Below, piece by piece: positions 44,141-52,552 of a stretch of DNA of 64,000 nt. The stretch's first letter is position 1, and each line of letters starts with the position of its first letter. Both the position numbers and the translations under genes were made by a program. The notes below the pieces were generated by a model. It saw only the letters and a list, made by a program, of their open reading frames with translations. It searched no databases and was not told the DNA's origin. This DNA comes from Aldehydirespirator sp963667505 (GTDB taxonomy: Bacteria > Actinomycetota > Acidimicrobiia > Acidimicrobiales > Aldehydirespiratoraceae): the NCBI GenBank assembly GCA_963667505.2, contig OY763490.2, positions 2,976,001 to 3,040,000 of the forward strand, in the 5' to 3' direction.

Positions 44141-45714
44141 TCCGGCCGCCCCCGACGAGCGCCCGGCTCGGCCGCCGGACGGTCCGGCCCGTCCGAGGCA
44201 CCGTCCCGGCCGGAGTCGCCGTCCCGGCCGGAGTCGCCGTCCCAGCCGGAGTCGCCGTCCCAGCCGGAGTCGCCCAGCCAGCCGAGCACGGTGGCGCCCG
44301 AATAGGCCGCGTCCAGCCCGACGCGGCCGGCGGGCTCTGCGAAGGCGATGCGCTCGAAGTCGGAGCGGCGGGCGTAGGGCACCGACGCGTCCAGGATCGC
44401 TTTGGTGCCGACCCCTGCCTGCGCCGTGCGCACGTACTCGTGGCCGCGCATCCCGGGCAGCACCACCAGGTCTTGGACTGCATCGAAGCGGGTGGCCAGG
44501 GCGTACTCCACGTCGACGGGATCGTGGAGGTCGATGTCGTCGTCCACCAGCACGATCATGTTCAGATCCTTCAGCGCCCCGAAGGCGGCCAGCGCCGCGT
44601 TCCGGCCCATGCCGTCGTCGCGCTCGGACCGCTTCGACAGCGCCATCACCAGATGGAAACGGTGCAGGCCGCCCGCCGGGAGGGCCACGTCACCCACGAT
44701 GCCGGTGACGGGACGCACAGCCTCCAGGGCGGCCACTTCGAGCACATGCTTGCGCAGCACGACGGTCTCGCGGCCGGCCCCGTTTATTGCGTGATACACC
44801 GGCTCGTTGCGGGCCGTGAGCGCGGTCACGTCGATGGTCGGCGCGGGACCGGCGGGCGAGGCGTAGCCCACGAACTCCCCGAACGGGCCCTCGGTGACGG
44901 GCCGGCCCGGCTCGATCACGCCCTCGATGACGATCTCGGTCTCGGCGGGCACGTCCACGTCCACCGACACTGCGGGCACCACCGGCAGGCCACGGCCCCT
45001 GCAGCCGCCCGCGGCGCACAGCTCGTCGCGGTCCTCGGGCATGAGCGCGCCCATCGTGGAGGCGGCGTAGATGAGGGCCACGTCGGTGCCGATGCAGGCG
45101 GCCACCGGCAGCTCCACGCCCATCTCGACAGCGTGTTCTACCGCCCGGCCCAAGTGCCGCCCGTGGTCGATCTTGACGGCCACCCGGTCGGGGCCGACGA
45201 GTTGCAGCCGGTGGAACGAGGCGTTGCGCACCCCGGTCAGGGGATCGCGCACGATGAGCACGCCCGCAGTCACGAAGCGCCCGCCGTCGCCGGGGGCGTG
45301 CTTGAGCACGGGCAGCTGCCGGCCGAGGTCGATGTCGCCGGGCCGCCACACGTTCTGCTGGGCCGGGGCGTCGTTCACCGTCTCGGGCTCGACGTCGGTG
45401 CGCAGACCCCTAGCCAGCGCGGCCCGCAGGCCGTCGCGGCTGAGGCCCGCCGCGGTCTCCGAGGACTCCGGCGTAGCGAAGACGTTGCCCACCACCGGCA
45501 CGTCATGGCCCTTGACGTGCTCGAATAGGATCGCGGGGCCGGCGTCGTGGTGCTTCATAAGCGAGGCGGCCTCAAGCTCGGGGTCGACGGTGCGGGAGAC
45601 CCTGGCCAGCCGTCCGGCGCGCTCGAGCCGTGTGAGGGCGCTGCGGAAGCTGGTGTCGATCACGTCGGGGACCGATGCCCGGCCACCGTCGCCGCCCGTC
45701 GCCGCCTCGGTCAC
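44137..45714 (-). CDS. UbiD-family prenylated-FMN-dependent decarboxylase
   Basis: 525 residues from a GTG at 45714 that overlaps the stop of the HpaB-type gene. The catalytic glutamates are in VTEGPFGEFVGY; upstream, VAVKIDHGRHLGRAV and GTDVALIYAAS match the prFMN and metal site. UbiD enzymes reversibly decarboxylate aromatic or unsaturated acids. No UbiX (prFMN synthase) is nearby. The C-terminus carries four six-residue repeats (GDSGWD or GDSGRD) outside the fold. With a ring hydroxylase upstream and an amidohydrolase downstream, aromatic acid catabolism is likely. Confidence 0.9.
   Translation of the reverse strand: MTEAATGGDGGRASVPDVIDTSFRSALTRLERAGRLARVSRTVDPELEAASLMKHHDAGPAILFEHVKGHDVPVVGNVFATPESSETAAGLSRDGLRAALARGLRTDVEPETVNDAPAQQNVWRPGDIDLGRQLPVLKHAPGDGGRFVTAGVLIVRDPLTGVRNASFHRLQLVGPDRVAVKIDHGRHLGRAVEHAVEMGVELPVAACIGTDVALIYAASTMGALMPEDRDELCAAGGCRGRGLPVVPAVSVDVDVPAETEIVIEGVIEPGRPVTEGPFGEFVGYASPAGPAPTIDVTALTARNEPVYHAINGAGRETVVLRKHVLEVAALEAVRPVTGIVGDVALPAGGLHRFHLVMALSKRSERDDGMGRNAALAAFGALKDLNMIVLVDDDIDLHDPVDVEYALATRFDAVQDLVVLPGMRGHEYVRTAQAGVGTKAILDASVPYARRSDFERIAFAEPAGRVGLDAAYSGATVLGWLGDSGWDGDSGWDGDSGRDGDSGRDGASDGPDRPAAEPGARRGRPE
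44203..44274. repeat. 18-bp x4 in-frame repeat at the UbiD C-terminus
   Basis: Four 18-base units encode GDSG(W/R)D four times near the end of the decarboxylase. Two unit pairs differ by one base (Trp or Arg codon), which shows recent pairwise duplication. Confidence 0.85.
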
Positions 45715-47195
45715 GCGTCCTCCTCGCTTCCGTCCCCGCGGTGAGGGCCGGGCGTGTCGGCCACGCAGCGGAGCACCATGGAACGGGCCCGCTCCCAGTC
45801 GTAGTTGCGGTAGGAGCGTCCCTGCACCACCGAGCCCGAGCCGGCGTAGAACATCTCGTACTGGAAGTGGCGGCTGGCGAACTCCGAGCCGACCGCGTCC
45901 CAGATGAGCTTCAGCAGCGTCACGCGGTGGGCCGCGTCCACTCCGGGCCAGCGCACGAAGCGCTCCAGATCGGCCCGGGTGACGGCGTCGTCCCAGGCTT
46001 GCACCGACGAGGGCACCTGGATAGTGGTGCCCCCGGTCATCTCGCGCAGGGCGAAGACGACGTCGCGGTACAGCGCGGGCTGCAGCGTCATGGCCGAGTA
46101 GAGCATCTCGGGATCGGGCCGAGCCACGCCGTTGTCGTCGATCCGCGCGTTGTGCTCGGCGGCCAGCATCATGGCGTGGGGCACAGAGACCTGCGCGGCC
46201 AGCCTGCCCAGGCCGAGCTGGAAGCCCCGGTCGGCTACCTGGCCCGACCATTCGGCCAGCACCGAGGCCAGCCCGGCCATGAACCTCAGCTTGACCGCGT
46301 AGCGGATCTGGGCCTGGACGTTGCCCAGCACGTGGGCCGGGGTCGTGTTGAACTGCGCGAAGGTGATGTCGCGGTCGCGGTCGACGAACACGTGCTCGGC
46401 GGGCACGTCCACGTCGTCGAACACCACCAGCGCGTCCGTCTCGTCCAGCTCGGCCGACAGCGGGTAGTCGCCGGCCGCGGTCACGTCGCGGCCGTAGGGG
46501 CGTCGAGGGTAGATGCGCAGCCGGGGGTGGTTGACCGGGACGACCACCGACAGGCCGTAGTCGTCGGCGCCCGCAGGCAGAGGCTGGATCGAGCTGACGA
46601 ACAGGTAGTCGGACATCACGGTGGCCGTTCCGAGCATCTGTGCGCCCCGCACGATCACACCGCCGTCGTCGCAGGTGCGGGCGATCGACGCGTACAGGTG
46701 CGGCTCGTACTGCTCGTGGGGACCCTTGGCCCGGTCGATCTGGGGATGGATGATCGTGTACGTGACGTACAGGTCCTCGTCGCGGGCATGCTCGTAGAAG
46801 CGCTGCACGTTGTCGGCGTAACGGTCGCCCGCCTTGGCGAAGGTGTCCAAAGAGCCCGAGAACCCGGCGAAGAAGGAGGCCACATGGTCGGGGGACCGGC
46901 CAAGGAACCCGTAGCTGAGCTCCGACCACGCCTCGATGGCGAGCCGGCGGCGACGCAGATCGTCCACCGAGCGCGGCACGAGCCAGCTCAGGTTGACCGG
47001 TCGGCCGTCGGTGGGCGACTCGTAGGTCATCAGGTCGCGGTTGGCCGGATCCGCGGCGAAGTCGTAGAGCCGGGCCACGGTGCGCACGCCCCCGGCGAAG
47101 GCGGGATGGGTGCTTACATCGTCCACGGGCTCGCCGTCGAGGATCACGTTGCGCCCGTCTCGCAGCGACTCGACGTAGCTGTCTCCCGTGCGCAT
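45711..47195 (-). CDS. 4-hydroxyphenylacetate 3-monooxygenase-type (HpaB) oxygenase
   Basis: 494 residues from the ATG at 47195 with GGAGG upstream. The sequence matches the HpaB/PvcC/4-hydroxybutyryl-CoA-dehydratase-like fold: RTGDSYVESLRDGRNVILDG at the start, DPANRDLMTYESPTDG, and the flavin region with FAQFNTTPAHVLGN. These two-component enzymes use reduced flavin from a separate reductase to hydroxylate phenols. A small flavin reductase gene lies 3 kb away at 50173. First gene of the superoperon, behind a GntR-type palindrome. Confidence 0.88.
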   Translation of the reverse strand: MRTGDSYVESLRDGRNVILDGEPVDDVSTHPAFAGGVRTVARLYDFAADPANRDLMTYESPTDGRPVNLSWLVPRSVDDLRRRRLAIEAWSELSYGFLGRSPDHVASFFAGFSGSLDTFAKAGDRYADNVQRFYEHARDEDLYVTYTIIHPQIDRAKGPHEQYEPHLYASIARTCDDGGVIVRGAQMLGTATVMSDYLFVSSIQPLPAGADDYGLSVVVPVNHPRLRIYPRRPYGRDVTAAGDYPLSAELDETDALVVFDDVDVPAEHVFVDRDRDITFAQFNTTPAHVLGNVQAQIRYAVKLRFMAGLASVLAEWSGQVADRGFQLGLGRLAAQVSVPHAMMLAAEHNARIDDNGVARPDPEMLYSAMTLQPALYRDVVFALREMTGGTTIQVPSSVQAWDDAVTRADLERFVRWPGVDAAHRVTLLKLIWDAVGSEFASRHFQYEMFYAGSGSVVQGRSYRNYDWERARSMVLRCVADTPGPHRGDGSEEDA

Positions 47196-47251
47196 CCCAT
47201 CCTCCAGGAGAACGCGAGAACCGCCCATTCGCGGCCGGTCCGGTCGGCAGA

Positions 47252-47262
47252 TTGTCTGACAA
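47252..47262. promoter_or_regulatory. GntR-type operator TTGTCTGACAA
   Basis: A perfect 11-base palindrome of the TTGTC-N-GACAA class recognised by FadR/FCD-type GntR proteins. It sits between the divergent HpaB-type and MFS genes, 57 bases from the first start and 38 from the second. The cluster encodes exactly this type of regulator at 43310. Confidence 0.7.
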
Positions 47263-47299
47263 CCTGCCCACACTGTCAAACTGGGGTGGTGAGGACCAC

Positions 47300-48532
47300 G
47301 TGAGGAGCGGTCTGGGCCGGCTGGCCGACACGCTGAGCGACTCCAACTTCCGCCGCTACGCCAGCGCCCAGTTCCTGCACGGTGCCGGGATGTGGGCCCA
47401 CCACCTCGCCGAGGTGTGGCTGGTGTACGAGATCACCGGCAGCGCCTTCGCCGTCGGGCTCACCGTCGCGGTCCGGTCGGGCCTGGCCGTCGTTCTCTCG
47501 CCGCTGGCGGGAACGCTGGCCGACCGCATGGACCGGCGCCGGCTGCTGTCCTCCACGCAGGCTTCCAAGGCCCTCGTGGCCAGCAGCCTGGCGGTTCTCG
47601 CGCTGGCGATGGGAGAGGACCTGCCGCTGGCCGTGCTGTTCGGATCCGTGGCGCTGCTGGGGGTGATCGGTGCCATCGACACCCCGCTGCGGCGGGCCTT
47701 CGTGCGCGATGTCGTCATGGCCGACCGGATCGACAGGGCGGCCCGGCTGCACACCTCGGTGATGTCGATAGGCCGATTCCTAGGAAGCGGCGCGGCTTGG
47801 ATCTTCCTGAGCCTGACGGCGTCATGGGCATGCTTCGCGGTGAACGGAGCGACCTCGCTGCTCGCGGCGACGCTGGTGCTTCGGGTGGTGCCCACCACTG
47901 TCGCCACCACCGCCGAGGCCCGAGCGGCCGGTGGTCGCGTTGTCGGCTACCTGCTGCGCACCCCGGCGGTGACGATTCCGATGGCCCTGCTGTGCTCGTT
48001 CACCCTGTTCGGCTGGAACCTGGCCGTGCTGCTTCCGGTGGTCGCCGACAAGCAGCTGTCCAGCGGGGGCGGCACGTTCGCGGTCCTGGCCCAGGTCATG
48101 GCCGTCGGCAGCCTCATCGGCTCGGTGATGATGGCCGCATCGAAGCTGGAGGGGGCGCGCAGCCTCGCGATCCTGCTGGCGGTGTTCGGCGTGGCCATGG
48201 CCCCACTGGCCGCGGTGAACCACCTGGTCGCCGGGATAGCGGTCATCTTCGTGGTGGGCACCTTCGGCGGCGGGTTCCTGAGCCTGTCCAACGGATCGGT
48301 GCAGAGCGCGGCCGATCCCCGCCTCCAGGGCCGGGTGTCCGCGGCCTACGGGGTCGTCTTCGTGGGCGCCCGAGCCGTCGGCGGCCCAGTCCTGGGATGG
48401 ATGGTGGACGCCTTCGGCAGCCGAGTCGCCCTGGTCGCAGTAGGCATCGGAACCACCGCGTTCGCCCTGCTGGGCCTCATCGCCGTGGCCCAAAGCCGCC
48501 TGAGCCGGCCCGACCACCCCAACGTCACATGA
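47300..48532 (+). CDS. MFS transporter (EntS/MFS_3-like)
   Basis: About 410 residues from the GTG at 47300, preferred over a TTG at 47252 because the latter lies in the operator palindrome and GTGAGGA precedes the GTG. Twelve hydrophobic segments; the loop GTLADRMDRRRLLSSTQ is the MFS A-motif. The group exports siderophores, antibiotics or aromatic compounds. Divergent from the catabolic cluster and sharing its operator, so it may export a toxic intermediate. Confidence 0.82.
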   Translation: MRSGLGRLADTLSDSNFRRYASAQFLHGAGMWAHHLAEVWLVYEITGSAFAVGLTVAVRSGLAVVLSPLAGTLADRMDRRRLLSSTQASKALVASSLAVLALAMGEDLPLAVLFGSVALLGVIGAIDTPLRRAFVRDVVMADRIDRAARLHTSVMSIGRFLGSGAAWIFLSLTASWACFAVNGATSLLAATLVLRVVPTTVATTAEARAAGGRVVGYLLRTPAVTIPMALLCSFTLFGWNLAVLLPVVADKQLSSGGGTFAVLAQVMAVGSLIGSVMMAASKLEGARSLAILLAVFGVAMAPLAAVNHLVAGIAVIFVVGTFGGGFLSLSNGSVQSAADPRLQGRVSAAYGVVFVGARAVGGPVLGWMVDAFGSRVALVAVGIGTTAFALLGLIAVAQSRLSRPDHPNVT

Positions 48533-48578
48533 CGCCGCGAGCAACTGAACTAGAGCTTCCAGGATCGAGTCTTGATGA

Positions 48579-50012
48579 TCACAGGTCGAGTACTCGTTGC
48601 CTTGCGATCTCCTTGCCGGTGTAGAGGTCGGTCAGTGGAGGCAACTGCGGCATCTGCGGATAGTGGCGATCGCTGAAGAAGCTTCGTATCGACCAACACT
48701 GAACTCTTGGGAACGCGCTCGCGCCGATCGTCACCTCTCCCGCTCCGGCCGCCTCGGCCTTCCACTGATCCGGCACATCGTCGAGCGTGATGAACACGCC
48801 CATCGCGGCGTCCTCCCGGTTCACGATGTGCAGGAAGTCTCCGAGTTGGCCTCGCGTCGGCTTCCCGCCCTTGACCTGCGCGAGGACGACGTCGCTGTCA
48901 CGATCCTGGGGCCTGACGACGAGGTTCCCTCTGCCGTCGATCCCGGCGTCGCCACGCTGCTTCTGGTTGGGAACCATCCCGTCTATGCGGCTGATGGCCC
49001 ACTTCTCGAACTCGAACGGGTTGTCGGCGGCGAGCTGCACCGCGGAGGCGTAGTCGGCGGGCATCCCGTGAAGCCGGATGCCGCGGCCCTCTCCGAGCCG
49101 GGTTCTCATGAGATCAACGGCGAGGGGCGAGATGTCGATGCCTATCCAGTCGCGCCCGAGGCTGTCAGCGGCAGCGATGGTCGTGCCGCAACCGCAGAAC
49201 GGATCGAGCACCAGGTCGCCGGGATCGGAGGATGCCTTGATGATGCGCTCCAAGAGCGCGACCGGCTTCTGGGTCGGGTATCCGAGCTTCTCGCGGGAGA
49301 AGCTCTTGATCATGATCGAGTCCAGGACATCGCCCGAATGGCAGTTCCAGGTGTCCTCGACAGGTATGCCCTTGCCCTTCGGCGGCTGGCCGTCTCGGCG
49401 GAGGTAGCCCTCCGGGTAGGGGAGGTACTCCTTGTTGAACCTCTTGGCTGCCTCGGGCGACCTCAGGTAGTACAGCAGCGTGTCGTGGTTGCGGATCCAG
49501 CCCTTCTTCTGGGTCTTGAACCCGCTGACCCAGCCGATCCGCCACACGATCTCGTTGCGGAAGCAGTCGGCGCCGAAGATGGCGTCCATCACCGCCTTCA
49601 AGTAGTGGGAGGCGGTGGGATCGCAGTGCAGGTAGACGCTGCCCGTGGGCCTGAGCACTCGGTGGACCTCGCTCAAGCGCTCCGCCATGTAGGCCAAGTA
49701 GGCAAGCATCCCGGAAGGGCCGAGCATCGTCTGCAGCCCGGAGACGCACCGTGCCCTCGCGTGGTGGGCGCCCGCCTTCGTGAGGCGCTCGACGCATGCC
49801 GCTGCGTCCGGGCCCCACGACCAAGTGTCCTCGAAGGCCACCAGCTGCGCCCGGCGACCCTCCGCGGGATCCGAGCCGAACAGCACGTTGTAGTCAGTCC
49901 TGGAGTTGAAGGGAGGGTCGAGGTAGCACAGATCGCCTGTCCCGGCAGGCCACTCGCGCAAGATGTTCAGGCAGTCGCCGTAGTACAGGCTGTTGCGCTC
50001 AGGGCCAGCCAT
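48579..50012 (-). CDS. Beta-class N4/N6 DNA methyltransferase with a C-terminal Mrr-like nuclease domain
   Basis: 477 residues. Motif IV DPPF (32-35) precedes motif I DPFCGCGTT (about 270-278), the beta-class order. The DNA-recognition part lies between them. From about residue 340 comes a region with GDAGIDGRGNLVV and VLAQVKGG, the D...(Q)xK pattern of PD-(D/E)xK/Mrr nucleases. One protein may therefore modify and restrict, or the second domain may be a DNA-binding relic. ATG at 50012; a GTG nine bases upstream is possible. No separate restriction gene is adjacent. Confidence 0.88.
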   Translation of the reverse strand: MAGPERNSLYYGDCLNILREWPAGTGDLCYLDPPFNSRTDYNVLFGSDPAEGRRAQLVAFEDTWSWGPDAAACVERLTKAGAHHARARCVSGLQTMLGPSGMLAYLAYMAERLSEVHRVLRPTGSVYLHCDPTASHYLKAVMDAIFGADCFRNEIVWRIGWVSGFKTQKKGWIRNHDTLLYYLRSPEAAKRFNKEYLPYPEGYLRRDGQPPKGKGIPVEDTWNCHSGDVLDSIMIKSFSREKLGYPTQKPVALLERIIKASSDPGDLVLDPFCGCGTTIAAADSLGRDWIGIDISPLAVDLMRTRLGEGRGIRLHGMPADYASAVQLAADNPFEFEKWAISRIDGMVPNQKQRGDAGIDGRGNLVVRPQDRDSDVVLAQVKGGKPTRGQLGDFLHIVNREDAAMGVFITLDDVPDQWKAEAAGAGEVTIGASAFPRVQCWSIRSFFSDRHYPQMPQLPPLTDLYTGKEIARQRVLDL

Positions 50013-50172
50013 GACGCTCACGGTAGCCGCAGCACGACCGACGGCTGTGACGGCTCCGCACCGCCCATTAGTCGTCGTCGCGGATTACTCCGGTGCCGGT
50101 TCGCCCTTCGGCTCGGCTGAGTAGCGCGCGAGGTCAGGGGAGTTGTAGGTGGAGGCCAGTTACTGATGGCGG

Positions 50173-50670
50173 TCAGTGGCGTTTGACGCCGCCGTACTTC
50201 ATGCGGGTGTCGCTCATTGAGGCGGAGCGGGCCTCGTCGACCTGGATGGCGCCGTCGACCAGCTCCCCCACGAACAGGGTGTGGGTGCCGAGGTCGAAGG
50301 CGTGGCGGACCTCGCAGTCCATCCAGGCGGTGGCCTCGTCGAACACCGGCGCGCCGGTGGCGGCCTCCCGCACGGCCCGGCCGTTGAGGGTCCCGTCCGC
50401 GTAGGCGGCCGGCTTGGAGAACTTCACGAACACCCGGGTGTCCTCCGAGTTCCACAGGTTCACGGTGAACGAGCCGCCCTCGGAGATGAGCCGGTGCGTG
50501 ACCGCCGTATTGTCCACGCCGACACCTATGAGGACCGGCTCCATCGACAGCTGCGTGATCCAGCTCGCCGTCATGGCGTTGCGCTCGTCGCCAGCGCGCG
50601 AGCCGATCAGGGCCAGAGCGTTGGGGATCTTCCAGGTGAGCCGGTTCACGAGCTGGTCGTCGAGTGCCAT
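50173..50670 (-). CDS. Flavin reductase-like split-barrel protein
   Basis: 165 residues. The fold start LTWKIPNALALIGSRAGDER, ASWITQLSMEPVLIGVGVD and HTLFVGELVDG are those of the FMN-binding split barrel used by HpaC-type reductases. It could supply reduced flavin to the HpaB-type oxygenase at 45711. It is divergent from the EamA gene and follows the methyltransferase on the same strand after 160 bases upstream. Confidence 0.85.
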   Translation of the reverse strand: MALDDQLVNRLTWKIPNALALIGSRAGDERNAMTASWITQLSMEPVLIGVGVDNTAVTHRLISEGGSFTVNLWNSEDTRVFVKFSKPAAYADGTLNGRAVREAATGAPVFDEATAWMDCEVRHAFDLGTHTLFVGELVDGAIQVDEARSASMSDTRMKYGGVKRH

Positions 50671-50694
50671 GACGACACCCTACCGGCGGGCCTG

Positions 50695-51537
50695 ATGCGC
50701 CCCCGGGAACTCGGGCCCGAGGGGCTGTTCATGGTCGGGGCGGTGTCGCAGTACCTGGGCGCGGCGATGGCCGCGACCCTGTTCGACGAACTCGCGCCGG
50801 GCGGGGTGGCCCTGCTGCGGGTGCTGGGCGCGGCCGCGATCATCGTGGCGCTGCGGCGCCCGTGGCGACGCCGCTGGCAGGCCCGCGAGCTGGGGCGGGC
50901 CGCGGCCTTCGGAGTGTCGCTGGCCGCCATGAACCTGTGCTTCTACTTGGCCATGGAGAGGCTGCCTCTCGGGAACGCGGTGGCCATCGAGTTCGCGGGC
51001 CCGATCGCGGTGGCCGCCGCCGGGGCTCGCACCCTGCGCTCGGCGGGGGCGCTGGTGCTGGCGGTAGCGGGAGTTGCGGTGCTGGCCGGGGTGGAGGCCG
51101 AGGGCACGGCCGCCGGAGTGGGGTTCGCGCTGCTGGCCGGAGCGTTCTGGGCCGGCTACATCCTGCTGGGCCATCGGGTGGCCCGCAGCCCGGCGTCGGT
51201 GGACGGGCTGGGGCTGGGGATGCTGGCGGGCGCGGTCGCCATCAGCCCGTTCGGCCTGCCCGACGTGGCCGGAGCGCTGGGCTCGCCGCTGGTGCTGGCC
51301 CTCGGGGTCGCCACCGGGCTGCTCTCCAACGTGGTCCCCTACTGGATCGACCAGGCAGTGATGCGCCGGGTGGACCCGCACCGCTTCGCCCTGCTGCAGG
51401 CTCTCCTGCCAGTTACCGCCACCCTGGTCGGCTTGGCCGCGCTGGCCCAGGTGCCCGGCGGACGGGAGTTGCTCGGCATCGGCCTGGTGATCGTGGCCAT
51501 CGCCGGACGGGCGCCCGCGCCTGCATCCCGGCCGTGA
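50695..51537 (+). CDS. EamA/RhtA-type drug/metabolite transporter
   Basis: 280 residues with ten hydrophobic segments in two EamA repeats. NLCFYLAMERLPLGNAVAIE is the characteristic block of the RhtA (threonine/homoserine exporter) branch. The start is the ATG at 50695, close to the divergent reductase start at 50670. Exported compound unknown. Confidence 0.85.
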   Translation: MRPRELGPEGLFMVGAVSQYLGAAMAATLFDELAPGGVALLRVLGAAAIIVALRRPWRRRWQARELGRAAAFGVSLAAMNLCFYLAMERLPLGNAVAIEFAGPIAVAAAGARTLRSAGALVLAVAGVAVLAGVEAEGTAAGVGFALLAGAFWAGYILLGHRVARSPASVDGLGLGMLAGAVAISPFGLPDVAGALGSPLVLALGVATGLLSNVVPYWIDQAVMRRVDPHRFALLQALLPVTATLVGLAALAQVPGGRELLGIGLVIVAIAGRAPAPASRP

Positions 51538-51541
51538 TCGC

Positions 51542-52303
51542 TCAGCCGCGATCTGAGGCCCAGTCGTCTGAACTCCAGTCGGCGCCTGAACTCCCAACGC
51601 CGCCCGACGCGGGCGGGTCTGTCGGGCGGTCCCAGGCATCCGGATCGCTCCGGTCGGCGGGATCGTCCCACCCTTGGCCGACAGTGGTCTGAGTCTGTCT
51701 TCGGTTTGGGCCTGCGATCAGCCCGAAGATGCCCTTGAGGAGTCGCAAGACGAACTCCAAGACGACGAGCAGCAAGAGATAATACAGGATGTCTTCGGTG
51801 TAGTCTCTGGCCTCCTTCAAAGACTCGATGGACTCGTCCACCGAGAAGAACGAGACGTCTATGAGGAAGACGGCTAGCACAGTGAACGGCAGGATCTTTG
51901 CCAAGTCTCGGGACAAGCTTTCCCTGTAGTATGCCGTCACACGAATAGCGCCGACGGTGGCGATAGCTATCAGCAGCGAGTCAGAAAAGGCTTGGCCTTT
52001 GGACAGAAAGGCAAGGATCAAGGTCAGGACCGCGAACCAGAAGAAGGCGAATACCGGGAACAAGATGAGGTATTTCAGGACATAGGCAACCACATGGAAC
52101 GAGGACCGCAGCCACCGGAGACCCACATCCTCGTATCTGGATAGGTCCACGGCAAACATGTCTCTAGAAGCCACGAAGCGGTAGAACTTGAACACGAAGA
52201 CGGCATACGCGGCCATGAACAGTGTGTATACGGAGGCTGTCCACAACAAGTCCAGAGCGTCATTCACGTCCAGTCCTTTGGTGAAAATGTCATTGGTTCC
52301 CAT
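51542..52303 (-). CDS. Four-helix membrane protein, unknown function
   Basis: 253 residues from the ATG at 52303 with AGGAGAGG upstream. Four membrane segments lie at about 22-42, 70-100, 108-130 and 140-195 with a charged loop, followed by a Gly/Ser/Asp-rich, Trp-containing tail (DPADRSDPDAWDRPTDPP). The coding DNA is visibly poorer in GC than its neighbours, including the intergenic sequence up to 52500. It is divergent from the kinase-phosphatase-FHA-ATPase cassette and may be its membrane partner. No recognised family. Confidence 0.75.
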   Translation of the reverse strand: MGTNDIFTKGLDVNDALDLLWTASVYTLFMAAYAVFVFKFYRFVASRDMFAVDLSRYEDVGLRWLRSSFHVVAYVLKYLILFPVFAFFWFAVLTLILAFLSKGQAFSDSLLIAIATVGAIRVTAYYRESLSRDLAKILPFTVLAVFLIDVSFFSVDESIESLKEARDYTEDILYYLLLLVVLEFVLRLLKGIFGLIAGPNRRQTQTTVGQGWDDPADRSDPDAWDRPTDPPASGGVGSSGADWSSDDWASDRG

Positions 52304-52552
52304 GATGCCTCTCCTGTTGCGACGGTCCCACCGGATCCAGATGCGATTTCGCTGACCATTCACTAACGATTGGCATCTTCATTGCGATCTTCCGGCAAGC
52401 GTGACTATCTGATAATGCTGGACTAGCCTTTGTGTCTCGGCCTAGTATATGCTATAACTGCATCAGGAGCAAGACGTGGAGGAATGACTTCATATGCAAG
52501 CCCGCTGCTGGCCGTAGGTGATCAGCACGACCAGACGGAGGAGGGCCCAACA
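52304..52552. promoter_or_regulatory. AT-rich divergent intergenic region before the signalling cassette
   Basis: 249 bases with a clear drop in GC. TATATGCTATAACTG near 52446-52460 offers a good -10 element for the plus-strand cassette. A second ATG at 52484 with GGAGGA directly before it could extend the first protein by 23 residues. Confidence 0.45.
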
